Below, one piece after another: positions 1-6,912 of a DNA stretch of 19,765 nucleotides. This DNA is from Actinomycetes bacterium. Lineage in GTDB: Bacteria; Actinomycetota; Acidimicrobiia; Spongiisociales; UBA5794. Below the pieces are notes generated by a model. The model was not told the DNA's origin. It did not search any database and worked only from the letters and a program-made list of their open reading frames with translations. Each line of letters begins with the position of its first letter. Position 1 is the stretch's first letter. Where the stretch lies: positions 1 through 19,765 of the forward strand of contig JAMBLH010000037.1 of NCBI GenBank assembly GCA_023336875.1, written 5' to 3'. Both the position numbers and the translations under genes were made by a program.

Positions 1-465
1 AGCCATATTCTCGTCGGGTACTCAATGGGTGGTGCGATCGTGACGAGCTATCTGACACAATCACCGCTTCGCAATCGAACACTCGCGGTGATCCTCGACT
101 CACCCATGTTCGACTTCGAGGCGACGGTCGACTTTCAAGCGGCACAGACCGAGCTGCCGCTCATAGGCGTGACCATCCCTGATCAGTTGACGACGTTTGC
201 AAAGTGGATCGCGAGTTGGCGATTCGACATCAACTGGGATGAAACGAACTACATTGCAAAGTCGCCCGAGCTGCACGCACCAATGCTGGTGTTCCACGGC
301 AATAATGACACATCCGTGCCACTCGCAACAAGCAAGATCATGGCGCGGCTGCGGCCCGAGATCACGACACTCGTCGAGACCGACGCCAGCCATACAAGAT
401 CATGGAACGAGGCCCCCGAGGCGTACGCCGCAGCTATCACGGAATTCCTAGCTGAGCAGGGCTAG
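1..465 (+). CDS. alpha/beta hydrolase, C-terminal part (cut by window start)
   Basis: The reading frame is open from base 1, so this is the C-terminal 154 codons of a longer protein whose start lies outside. The visible part begins at the nucleophile elbow of an alpha/beta hydrolase, GYSMGG (GxSxG, serine nucleophile). It then shows the acid residue in FHGNNDTSVP and the histidine in DASHTRSW, so the Ser-Asp-His triad is complete and in the family order. This places it with serine hydrolases of the lysophospholipase/esterase type; the substrate cannot be told. An in-frame ATG at 25 lies inside the nucleophile elbow and is not the start. The gene converges on the glycerate kinase gene, with a 7-bp gap between the two stop codons. 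Confidence 0.85.
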   Translation, partial: SHILVGYSMGGAIVTSYLTQSPLRNRTLAVILDSPMFDFEATVDFQAAQTELPLIGVTIPDQLTTFAKWIASWRFDINWDETNYIAKSPELHAPMLVFHGNNDTSVPLATSKIMARLRPEITTLVETDASHTRSWNEAPEAYAAAITEFLAEQG

Positions 466-472
466 GAATCTC

Positions 473-1720
473 CTAAAACGGGCCCTTCGCTGATATCCAG
501 AGGTCGGCGACATTGGTGCCACTCGGTCCAGTCACCACCGTCTCGCCGAGAGCAGCAAGCGCCGTGTGGCTGTCGTTGTTGCGAAGGGCAGCGTCGAGGT
601 CAACACCGACACCTCTGGCTCTCGAGGCCGTCTCACCGTCTACGACGGCGCCCGCCGCCAGCGTCGGCCCATCGATGCCATCGGTACCAAACGCTCCAAA
701 GAGGACATCCTGCCCGTCCACGTGCAACGCTGCCGCAAGAGCCGCCTCCTGGTTGCGACCGCCGATACCCTCGCCTCGGATGGCGACGGTGGTCTCGCCT
801 GCTGCTATGAGGATCGAACCGGGGGATGTCATGTCCGTAAGTGCGACTGCCTCGAATCGAGCCTCTCCCGTGAGCTCTGCTGTTAGAACCGATGCGTCGA
901 ATCCGCTCGCTACGAGATCAGACCTGGCGGCCTCCGCAGCGATCGCTGGCGATCCAAGGGTCGTGAACTTGAGAGCTGCTGGAGGTTCCGGCGGAACGAA
1001 GCCTTCGACGGCCTCCACAACTTTCGACGGCATCGCTGCTCTCAATCCCGCGGCATCGAGCACGTCTCCCGCACGACGACCCAGGCCAAAACCCAACGAT
1101 GGTCCCGACGCGACATGTTCGGGTCCTGCACCGACAATATCACTCAGGACCAGTGTCACCTGTCGCTCGGCCACTGTCGATTCCGCCAGCCGACCACCCT
1201 TCAGTCGGGACACAGATGCTCTGACCTCATTGATGTCCTCAATGGGGATTCCTGATGCGATCAGCAGCGAGTTCATGGTTGAGATGTCCTCAATGGAGAC
1301 GCCTTCGATCGGCAACGTCGCCACGGAGGATCCCCCACCTGAGATGAGGAAGATCATCACGTCGGAGGGTCGAGTTGCCTGAACGAACGAGATCATGGCC
1401 CCGCCGCAGCGAAGGGACGATTGGTCAGGGATCGGATGGGACCCGACACACGAACCGAAAGGAACGTCGGCGGCATCAGTGGTGACCACGAGACCGCGTT
1501 GGCCTCCAACAATGTCATGTACTCCCCGTGCCATTGCCGATGCAGCCTTTCCGACCGCCAGGACAACAACGTCGGTGGACAAGACTCCGCCAAACGAGTG
1601 CCCTCCCACCGTAAGGAGCGAGTCTTCGTAGGACAGTGCGCGGACGACCGCTGCACGCGGCTCCACCGCCGTTACGGCAGCGTCATATGCACTTCGGATG
1701 TCGGATCTCGTTGGCCTCAT
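473..1720 (-). CDS. gckA: glycerate 2-kinase (MOFRL/DUF4147 family)
   Basis: This protein probably phosphorylates D-glycerate to 2-phosphoglycerate with ATP, feeding glycerate from glyoxylate, serine or tartronate metabolism into glycolysis. The length (415 aa) is usual for the GckA/TtuD type. The N-terminal DUF4147 domain shows VLAVGKAASAMA (residues 53-64), SHPIPDQSS (94-102), LISGGGSS (125-132) and NEVRASVSRLKGGRLAE (164-180). The C-terminal MOFRL domain (about 300-410) shows GGRNQEAALA (320-329) and FGTDGIDGPT (344-353). These are the hallmark blocks of the family. The start is an ATG with no clear Shine-Dalgarno sequence. Its upstream region is shared with the divergent DUF1992 gene. It is unrelated in sequence to the GarK/GlxK glycerate kinases. 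The symbol is given by family only. Confidence 0.88.
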   Translation of the reverse strand: MRPTRSDIRSAYDAAVTAVEPRAAVVRALSYEDSLLTVGGHSFGGVLSTDVVVLAVGKAASAMARGVHDIVGGQRGLVVTTDAADVPFGSCVGSHPIPDQSSLRCGGAMISFVQATRPSDVMIFLISGGGSSVATLPIEGVSIEDISTMNSLLIASGIPIEDINEVRASVSRLKGGRLAESTVAERQVTLVLSDIVGAGPEHVASGPSLGFGLGRRAGDVLDAAGLRAAMPSKVVEAVEGFVPPEPPAALKFTTLGSPAIAAEAARSDLVASGFDASVLTAELTGEARFEAVALTDMTSPGSILIAAGETTVAIRGEGIGGRNQEAALAAALHVDGQDVLFGAFGTDGIDGPTLAAGAVVDGETASRARGVGVDLDAALRNNDSHTALAALGETVVTGPSGTNVADLWISAKGPF

Positions 1721-1744
1721 CCATCTACACGATACGATGTCAGC
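1721..1744. promoter_or_regulatory. candidate bidirectional promoter between glycerate kinase and DUF1992 genes
   Basis: The two divergent start codons are only 24 bp apart. On the plus strand TACGAT (1733-1738) ends 6 nt before the ATG at 1745, with TTGGCC at 1711-1716 as a possible -35 box (16-bp spacer). On the minus strand TATCGT (1734-1729) ends 8 nt before the ATG at 1720. The two -10-like hexamers overlap by two bases. With such spacing both mRNAs would begin at or next to their start codons. This is inferred from sequence only. Confidence 0.45.
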
Positions 1745-2101
1745 ATGGACTCTGTGAACCCGGTCGAAAAGCAGATCGAGGTAGCGCTTGCCTCTGGAGA
1801 ACTCACACCGACCGAAGGTGTGGGCGAACCGTTCAACACACTCGACAACGACCCTGGGTGGTGGCCCAAGTCACTCCTGCGCCGCGAACAAGCCGCGGAA
1901 CATCTCATCGACGTTCGAGCCAGTCGAGAGAGACGCTTTGCACTGGCTGTGAGCGCGGACGACTTCACCGAAGCGAGGGAGATCCTTGCATCACTCAATG
2001 CAGAAGTCGTTGCATGGAACGATCGTGTGGAGGAGGAGTACCGATTGGCGCCCATCGGCGAGATCACATTGCTCAACGAGCGCGAGAGCGCCCGGCGCTG
2101 A
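1745..2101 (+). CDS. DUF1992 (DnaJ-homologue subfamily C member 28-like) protein
   Basis: This 118-residue protein matches the actinobacterial form of DUF1992, a conserved domain of unknown function also found in eukaryotic DNAJC28. The family pattern is visible: an early helix with QIEVALASGEL (10-20), the segment TEGVGEPFN in place of the usual LPGxGKPL, then the conserved PGWWPKSLLRREQ (37-49), an acidic helix and a NARV-like LNAEVVAWNDRV near the C-terminus. The open frame extends upstream to about 1421, but only the ATG at 1745 begins the conserved domain; the upstream part lies inside the glycerate kinase gene on the other strand. No Shine-Dalgarno sequence precedes the ATG, and a -10-like TACGAT sits 6 nt before it, so translation is probably leaderless. 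The function is unknown. Confidence 0.82.
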   Translation: MDSVNPVEKQIEVALASGELTPTEGVGEPFNTLDNDPGWWPKSLLRREQAAEHLIDVRASRERRFALAVSADDFTEAREILASLNAEVVAWNDRVEEEYRLAPIGEITLLNERESARR

Positions 2102-2114
2102 GGCCGGGCGCTCT
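2085..2114. terminator. strong GC-rich hairpin, likely bidirectional terminator
   Basis: There is a perfect 12-bp stem (AGAGCGCCCGGC / GCCGGGCGCTCT) with a 6-nt loop, GCTGAG. The loop contains the TGA stop codon of the DUF1992 gene (2099-2101). No T-tract follows on either strand, which is common for actinobacterial hairpin terminators. It lies between two convergent genes and could serve both. Confidence 0.75.
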
Positions 2115-2127
2115 TCATGTCTCCTGA

Positions 2128-2646
2128 TCAGGAAGCGACGGCGCCCTCTGGCACGTTTCGGCGTGTTTCATGCCTGGCTTCTCGCTCCTCCATGAACGCA
2201 TCCCACTCGGCCTGAGTGATCTGCCCGTCCTCGAGAGCCTCAGCGAGGGGTCCGTCCTCGAACCGTGGTAGGTCGACGTCGAGCTCCGCAAGTTCATCGG
2301 CCGTGATCACACCGTCCTCGAGCCACGACTGGATGTTGTCGTGCAACTCCGTGAGATGCGCCCTGCGTTCCTTCCGGTCACTGAACTTCTCCTTGAGCTC
2401 ATCCCATTTGTCGGCCATGGCGCTTGTGACAGCGTCTGCCTCGTCCTGTTCCAGCGTTCCGTCCGCAACGAGGTCAGCAAGTACCTCGTCGAGGATGGCG
2501 CCAGTGCGTGGTCTGCGGATCTCATCCGTCACGGCTGGAGTTTCCTCGGTCTGTGCCGAAGCCTCCGACGTGGTAATCGTCGATGCGGCGAACGCTCCTA
2601 CGACGAGCACCCCCGCAGCTGCAACTGAAGCGATGATCTTCTTCAT
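2128..2646 (-). CDS. small secreted acidic protein with three DG-x-(I/L)-x-x-x-E repeats
   Basis: I do not recognise a named family. The start is the ATG at 2646 (MKKII), because AAGGAGG (2653-2659) lies 6 nt upstream; an in-frame ATG at 2673 is less likely. The 172-aa precursor has a signal peptide: KK, a hydrophobic core (8-21), and probable cleavage after ASA at 31. The mature part is acidic and lacks cysteine. It contains three related segments: LVADGTLEQDEADAV (59-73), WLEDGVITADELAEL (108-122) and ALEDGQITQAEWDAF (137-151). A lysine/arginine-rich helix (79-100) lies between the first and second. Similar segments occur in secreted proteins of the DUF2680 type, known to me only as a general resemblance. 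It lies downstream of, and in the same direction as, the response regulator and sensor kinase genes, so it could be their target or a modulator of the sensor. Export is well supported; function is unknown. Confidence 0.8.
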   Translation of the reverse strand: MKKIIASVAAAGVLVVGAFAASTITTSEASAQTEETPAVTDEIRRPRTGAILDEVLADLVADGTLEQDEADAVTSAMADKWDELKEKFSDRKERRAHLTELHDNIQSWLEDGVITADELAELDVDLPRFEDGPLAEALEDGQITQAEWDAFMEEREARHETRRNVPEGAVAS

Positions 2647-2696
2647 TGTGTGCCTCCTTTGGCTGAACATCACACCCGTAGGTTGCCAAACGAGCC

Positions 2697-2736
2697 TGTG
2701 AGAACACTGAGCGGGGCATAAGAACTTTGTGAGAAC
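2697..2736 (-). promoter_or_regulatory. helically phased GTTCT repeats upstream of the secreted protein gene
   Basis: Read on the minus strand, GTTCTCACA begins at 2736 and again at 2705, and a partial copy, GTTCTTATG, begins at 2725. The spacings are 11 and 20 bp, about one and two helical turns, the arrangement typical of OmpR/PhoB-family regulator sites. The block lies in the 102-bp gap between the sensor kinase stop and the secreted protein start. The neighbouring response regulator is the obvious candidate ligand. Binding is inferred. Confidence 0.45.
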
Positions 2737-2748
2737 GAACTTCGCGCC

Positions 2749-4098
2749 TCAGGACGGCCCAGCCAGCACGAATCCAACCTCGCCACCGCCATTCGGCCCG
2801 TTCCTCGCGAATACCTCCCCGTGGTGGTCGTCGATGATCTGCTTCACAATCGAGAGTCCGAGACCGGATCCTGGCTCGCTTCTCGCCGTGTCGGAGCGGT
2901 AGAACCGCTCGAAGACGTATGGCAGGTCCTGTGTGTCAAAGCCTGATCCCTCGTCGCTCACCGTGACCGTGCCTTCGGATATGACCACAGAAATTTCACC
3001 ATCGGTAGGGGAGAACTTGTCAGCATTCTGAATGACGTTTGACAATGCCCTTTCGAGTGCATTCCGCTTGCCTTCCACCACAGATCCATCAGAGGTCAGT
3101 GCTACATCGCGACCCATCCGTTTCTCGACTCGATCGATGACGGCGGCAGCAACGTCATCAAGAGCCACGGGGCCGACTGCCTCCTCCTCATAACGATCCG
3201 ATGCCAAATCAACCACCTCAGCCACGAGCAACGCGAGTTCCTCTACCTCCCCATGGGCAGCTGAGAGTATCTCGGCACGTTCCGCGGTTCCAACCTCGTG
3301 ACGCTGAAGTACCTCCAGATTGGTCCGGAGCGCGGTCAGAGGTGTCCGAAGCTCGTGGCCCGCATCGCGGACAAGACGTGCCTGTTCCTGTTTTGCCGAC
3401 TCGACTTCGTCCAGAAGTGAGTTGAACTCCCTCGAAAGTGCCGCAACCTCGTCGTCCCCGAGCACATTGACTCGCTCCGAGAGCGACTGATTCTCCGCGA
3501 TGCTTCCAACGGTCGCAGCCAGGGTGTCGATCGGCTTAACCGCCTGCTTGGCCACGAGGAGACCGAGACCGCCCGCAAGCGCGACACCAACGACACCCGC
3601 AACGAGCAGCAGAACGGCGAGACGAGCCATAGCCGTATCCGCCTCCGTGAGCGTGCGCCCGATCTGGAGAACAACATCTCCGTCATTTCGCACGGTCGTA
3701 GCGATTCTGAGATGGACGCCATCAACCCACTCGGACCTCAGTGTCGGTTCGGTCGGATCGAGATCATCCGGAGAGGGTCCGGGAAGCACCAGATCTTCGG
3801 CCCCGGCATTCACCACGACACCCCCACCGAATATGACCTGGTAGTACGAAGCATCGAAGTCACCAACAGCGGGAGGAACAATGCGATCTCGCCGATCATC
3901 GATTCGCTCTATGCCAAAAACCGCGAACAGAGCCTGGGGCCGAAGTGTTTCGACGATCTCTGCCCTGACCAGGAGACTCTCATCGATTGGTGACATGATC
4001 TGGCGCCGCGCACCGACGAAGGTGAAGACGGAGATCAGCACGACCGCCACCGCGACCGCGGTGGCCGATACCAGCGCGATGCGCGTGCGGATTGTCAT
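2749..4098 (-). CDS. mprB: two-component sensor histidine kinase, MprB-like
   Basis: This is a membrane sensor kinase of 449 aa. TM1 spans about 7-28, followed by an extracytoplasmic loop (30-157) and TM2 (159-183). HAMP covers about 184-236. The HisKA box RDAGHELRTPLTALRTNLE (244-262) carries the phospho-acceptor His248. The HATPase_c domain has the N-box NVIQNADKFSP (354-364), DEGSGF (382-387) and GSGLGLS (410-416). The H-box wording and layout resemble mycobacterial MprB, a cell-envelope stress sensor; the extracytoplasmic loop decides the signal and is not diagnostic. The ATG overlaps the response regulator stop by 4 bp (ATGA), so the two are translationally coupled. It is expected to phosphorylate that regulator. 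It is followed by a secreted protein gene, where mycobacteria carry pepD after mprB. Confidence 0.92.
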   Translation of the reverse strand: MTIRTRIALVSATAVAVAVVLISVFTFVGARRQIMSPIDESLLVRAEIVETLRPQALFAVFGIERIDDRRDRIVPPAVGDFDASYYQVIFGGGVVVNAGAEDLVLPGPSPDDLDPTEPTLRSEWVDGVHLRIATTVRNDGDVVLQIGRTLTEADTAMARLAVLLLVAGVVGVALAGGLGLLVAKQAVKPIDTLAATVGSIAENQSLSERVNVLGDDEVAALSREFNSLLDEVESAKQEQARLVRDAGHELRTPLTALRTNLEVLQRHEVGTAERAEILSAAHGEVEELALLVAEVVDLASDRYEEEAVGPVALDDVAAAVIDRVEKRMGRDVALTSDGSVVEGKRNALERALSNVIQNADKFSPTDGEISVVISEGTVTVSDEGSGFDTQDLPYVFERFYRSDTARSEPGSGLGLSIVKQIIDDHHGEVFARNGPNGGGEVGFVLAGPS

Positions 4099-4784
4099 GA
4101 GGAGGCGCGCAGGACATACCCGACGCCACGCACGGTCTGGATGATCCTCGCCTCACCGTCTGTCTCAGTCTTTCGCCGTAGATATCCGATGTAGACATCG
4201 AGGGAGTTCGAGGTCGTCTCAAAATCGATGCCCCAGATCTCGTCATAGATCCGATGGCGGTCGAGAACGATGCCTGGTGCAAGCGCAAGTAGATGGAGGA
4301 GGTCGAATTCGGTTTTCGTCAATGTCATCTCTCGCCCGCCACGCGACGCTGATCTCGCTCCGGGATCGATCACAAGATCGTCGACCCGGATGACATCCGA
4401 AACATCGCCGAACGACCGACGAAGCAGCGCGCGCATCCGGGCAAGGAGTTCATCAAGCGAGAATGGTTTCGCCAAGTAGTCGTCGGCCCCCGCATCAAGA
4501 CCCTCTACACGGTCGTCGATGGCGGTGCGAGCTGTGAGCATGAGGATCGGAACACGGTCCCCGCTGGCTCTGATCCTCCGACACGTCTCCAGGCCGTCGA
4601 GGTGGGGCATCATCACGTCAAGAATGATCAGGTCGTACTCGTGGTCCCTGAGCATCGACAGGGCAACTGCACCATCTCTCGCTGTTTCGACGACGTAGCC
4701 CTCGAACCCGAGTGCACGCTCGAGTGCTTCTCGCACTGCAGCATCATCTTCGACTACCAGGACCGTGGTTGTGGGATCGTTCAC
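4095..4784 (-). CDS. mprA: OmpR/PhoB-family response regulator, MprA-like
   Basis: This is a DNA-binding response regulator of 229 aa. The receiver domain (about 7-120) has the acidic pair E12-D13-D14, phospho-acceptor Asp56 in LIILDVMMP, Thr84 and Lys106 (AKPF). The C-terminal winged helix (about 132-227) has LTKTEFDLLHLLA (155-167) and the recognition region NSLDVYIGYLRRK (193-205). The sequence and partner kinase resemble MprA of mycobacteria. The start is a GTG at 4784. No Shine-Dalgarno sequence precedes it, but TATGCT ends exactly 6 nt upstream, so leaderless translation is likely. The upstream 68 bp are shared with the divergent dehydrogenase gene. Confidence 0.92.
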   Translation of the reverse strand: MNDPTTTVLVVEDDAAVREALERALGFEGYVVETARDGAVALSMLRDHEYDLIILDVMMPHLDGLETCRRIRASGDRVPILMLTARTAIDDRVEGLDAGADDYLAKPFSLDELLARMRALLRRSFGDVSDVIRVDDLVIDPGARSASRGGREMTLTKTEFDLLHLLALAPGIVLDRHRIYDEIWGIDFETTSNSLDVYIGYLRRKTETDGEARIIQTVRGVGYVLRASS

Positions 4785-4790
4785 GGGTCA

Positions 4791-4796
4791 AGCATA
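4791..4796 (-). promoter_or_regulatory. candidate -10 box for the response regulator (leaderless)
   Basis: TATGCT on the minus strand ends 6 nt before the GTG start at 4784, so a transcript would begin at the start codon. No convincing -35 box is seen and no Shine-Dalgarno sequence is present. Confidence 0.4.
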
Positions 4797-4852
4797 AGGC
4801 CGGTGCCTAAGAGGACGATGAGAATCCCGGCAGACACGTACTCTCCCAACCC

Positions 4853-5716
4853 ATGACGTGGGACATTGTTGACAAGAACGTCTTAGTGACAGGTGGCAGC
4901 TCTGGCATCGGCTTGGCGGCGGCGACAGCCCTCGCACAGCAGGGCGCATCCGTCACGATCACATCGCGCGACGCTCGAAGGGCTGAGGCGGCGGTACGTA
5001 GTATCGAGAACCTCAGCGGGGTGAGCGTCGACACAGAGTTGCTTGACCTATCGAGTCTCGAGTCTGTGCGGCGCTTCTGTGATCGCTACAACGCACGGAT
5101 CGACCACACAGCCGTGCTCATCAACAACGCGGGCAACGTGTTCAGTTCGCGTCGCGAGACCGAGGACGGCCACGAGCTGACGTTTGGAACGAACCATCTC
5201 GGACCCTTTCTTCTGACATCTCTTCTGAGTGAGAATCTCGAAGGAAACGGTGCTTCTCGCATCATCAACACATCGTCGATAGCTCACGCGAATGCAAAGG
5301 AGGGAATCCTCTTCGATGACCTCCAGTGGGAACACCGCCGTTACAAGATGATGGATGTATACGGCCATTCCAAGCTCGCGAACATCCTTCACGCCCGGGG
5401 CATTAACAACCGAGGTGGTCCAGGGGTCCAGGCCTTTGCTGTGCACCCAGGGCTTGTCAGCACGTCGTTCGGCGGCCGAGGAGGCTCGGTCATCGTCCGA
5501 GCAGTGACGAAGTTCGGCTCACCATGGATGAGGACGCCACAAGAGGGTGCCGACACACTTATCTGGCTTGCGATCGAGCCGGACATCGACTCGGTCGATG
5601 GCATTTACTTCACGGACCGCCGGCCGGAGAAGACATCTCGATTCGCCAGGGACGACGACCAGGCAGACCGTCTCTGGGAGGCGAGCGAGGCTCTTGTCGG
5701 TCTCGCCCAGAATTGA
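4853..5716 (+). CDS. short-chain dehydrogenase/reductase (retinol dehydrogenase-like)
   Basis: This is an NAD(P)-dependent oxidoreductase of 287 aa with a classical SDR fold. It shows the cofactor loop TGGSSGIG (13-20), NNAG (91-94), the structural Asn in FGTNHLG (111-117), the catalytic Ser in INTSSIA (138-144) and YGHSK (170-174), where Tyr170 and Lys174 complete the active site. FGTNHLGPFLLT and the wide spacing to the C-terminus place it near the retinol dehydrogenase/WWOX-like SDRs, but the substrate cannot be predicted. Basic Arg39, Arg42 and Arg43 after the second strand favour NADP(H). The ATG has no Shine-Dalgarno sequence; TACTCT (4839-4844) lies 8 nt upstream and could give a nearly leaderless mRNA. 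It is followed after 32 bp by the flippase-like gene on the same strand. Confidence 0.9.
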   Translation: MTWDIVDKNVLVTGGSSGIGLAAATALAQQGASVTITSRDARRAEAAVRSIENLSGVSVDTELLDLSSLESVRRFCDRYNARIDHTAVLINNAGNVFSSRRETEDGHELTFGTNHLGPFLLTSLLSENLEGNGASRIINTSSIAHANAKEGILFDDLQWEHRRYKMMDVYGHSKLANILHARGINNRGGPGVQAFAVHPGLVSTSFGGRGGSVIVRAVTKFGSPWMRTPQEGADTLIWLAIEPDIDSVDGIYFTDRRPEKTSRFARDDDQADRLWEASEALVGLAQN

Positions 5717-5748
5717 CGGTTGCCGACAGTTCTCGCGACACTCCACAA

Positions 5749-6903
5749 ATGTCCGAAAAGCAGTCGCCAGACGTCACCGACGCGCCCGACGTCACCGGCG
5801 AAGGAGACGACGCCTCCATCCCCAGGAAGCCTGACCGCCCATGGTGGAAACAGGCACTCTCGATAGGTATCACGCTCATCGTGTTGATCGCGGTATTCGG
5901 CTTCGTGCTCCCGAAGGTTGCTGACTACCGATCGATAGCCCAGTACATCGGTGAAATCAGCCCAATGGCATGGGCACTCCTCGCCCTGGCTGCAGGCGCG
6001 TTCCTGATCGCTTACCCCATTGTCCTTGTCCAAGTGTTGAGAAGCCTTCGCCTTCGGGAGGCGTTCGTCAACCACATGACGGGAACCGCCATTACGAACT
6101 CGGTGCCCTCTGGCGGCGCGCTTGCGCTGCCAGTGAACTACGCGATCTACATGTCATGGGGGTTCACGCCAGAGAGTGTGACCGCCGGATTGCTCGCGGC
6201 TGGTGTCTGGGACTGGTTCGGACGCATTGCGCTTCCAATCCTCGCCGTCGTCGGCGTGGCTCTCCTGGGGGACGCGGTCTGGTGGATGTGGCTTGTATCG
6301 CTCGTTGGCGTACTGCTCGTGGCGACCATGATGATCGTTCTTGTGAAGGTCCTCGGATCGGAGGAGGGCGCACAGAAGTTCGCCGATTGGCTTGACGGCG
6401 TCGGAACATGGGTGTTCGACCGTATTCACCGCACCAAACCGGACATCGTGGCGGCCGTATTGCAGTTCCGTGCCGACCTCAACAGCATCGTCCAAACACG
6501 GGCCGCTCGTCTCACCGCGGCAACGGTCTTCAACCACGCCGCGATGACAATGCTGTTCGTGGTGAGCGTGTATGCGGTGGGAGTCACGACGGAGCAGGTC
6601 CCGATTCCGTGGATGGTCCTTGCCTTCTCACTGGGTAGGTTCCTCGTGATGATCCCTGTGAGCCCAGGTGGTCTAGGACTTGTCGACCTCGGATGGCTCG
6701 GTCTTCTCACGATGGGGTGGCAGGCGACCAACCCTGGAGTACCTGTTGACCACGACCTGATTGCCGCTGGTGTCCTGCTCTTCAGAGGGCTGAGTCTTCT
6801 GCCACCAATCCCGATCGGCATGGCATCCTGGCTGTTCTGGAGGGTGAACAAGAGTTGGCGCAAGGACTGGCACGTTGCGATGCGGGGCACGACACACAGC
6901 TAA
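5749..6903 (+). CDS. flippase-like integral membrane protein (UPF0104 / LPG-synthase TM family)
   Basis: This 384-aa protein matches the transmembrane domain family of MprF/AglD-type lipid-handling proteins, without the aminoacyl-transferase domain. A charged, probably disordered tail of about 32 residues precedes membrane segments near 35-55, 73-96, 145-175, 177-201, 258-280, 286-325 and 337-365. Family-like motifs are NSVPSGGALALPVNY (117-131) and PVSPGGLGLVDLG (303-315). Its role is probably movement or modification of a lipid or lipid-linked precursor; the substrate is unknown. The frame is open further upstream inside the dehydrogenase gene. I chose the ATG at 5749 because earlier starts would overlap that gene; a TTG at 5714 is possible. 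No clear Shine-Dalgarno sequence is present. It is probably co-transcribed with the dehydrogenase. Confidence 0.78.
   Translation: MSEKQSPDVTDAPDVTGEGDDASIPRKPDRPWWKQALSIGITLIVLIAVFGFVLPKVADYRSIAQYIGEISPMAWALLALAAGAFLIAYPIVLVQVLRSLRLREAFVNHMTGTAITNSVPSGGALALPVNYAIYMSWGFTPESVTAGLLAAGVWDWFGRIALPILAVVGVALLGDAVWWMWLVSLVGVLLVATMMIVLVKVLGSEEGAQKFADWLDGVGTWVFDRIHRTKPDIVAAVLQFRADLNSIVQTRAARLTAATVFNHAAMTMLFVVSVYAVGVTTEQVPIPWMVLAFSLGRFLVMIPVSPGGLGLVDLGWLGLLTMGWQATNPGVPVDHDLIAAGVLLFRGLSLLPPIPIGMASWLFWRVNKSWRKDWHVAMRGTTHS
5770..5797 (+). repeat. short in-frame direct repeat in the flippase-like gene
   Basis: GACGTCACCG occurs at 5770-5779 and 5788-5797, an 18-bp period. It encodes two DVT units in the acidic N-terminal tail. 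This is probably a minor slippage duplication. Confidence 0.6.
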
Positions 6904-6912
6904 GCCGGCTGT
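6896..6912. terminator. weak hairpin between convergent genes
   Basis: ACAGC (6896-6900) and GCTGT (6908-6912) form a 5-bp stem around a 7-nt loop that contains the TAA stop of the flippase-like gene. The convergent Yip1 gene ends at 6912, inside the stem. The stem is short and no T-tract follows, so the call is tentative. Confidence 0.3.

Noticed and set aside
463..475. Hairpin TAGGA-ATC-TCCTA between the hydrolase and glycerate kinase
   Set aside because: Only a 5-bp AT-rich stem with a 3-nt loop; too weak to call a terminator.
513..1382. Long plus-strand open frame opposite the glycerate kinase gene
   Set aside because: It is an antisense shadow: Ser/Pro/Arg-rich without any domain, while the minus strand carries all conserved glycerate kinase motifs.
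1421..1744. Upstream extension of the DUF1992 protein
   Set aside because: The open frame is an accident over the glycerate kinase gene. The conserved domain begins at ATG 1745, and a -10-like box sits just before it.
1717..2118. Minus-strand frame opposite the DUF1992 gene
   Set aside because: Low-complexity Ser/Arg/Leu composition with no recognisable domain; the plus strand encodes a recognised family.
5524..5748. N-terminal extension of the flippase-like protein
   Set aside because: It would overlap the dehydrogenase gene by almost 200 bp and has no family similarity.
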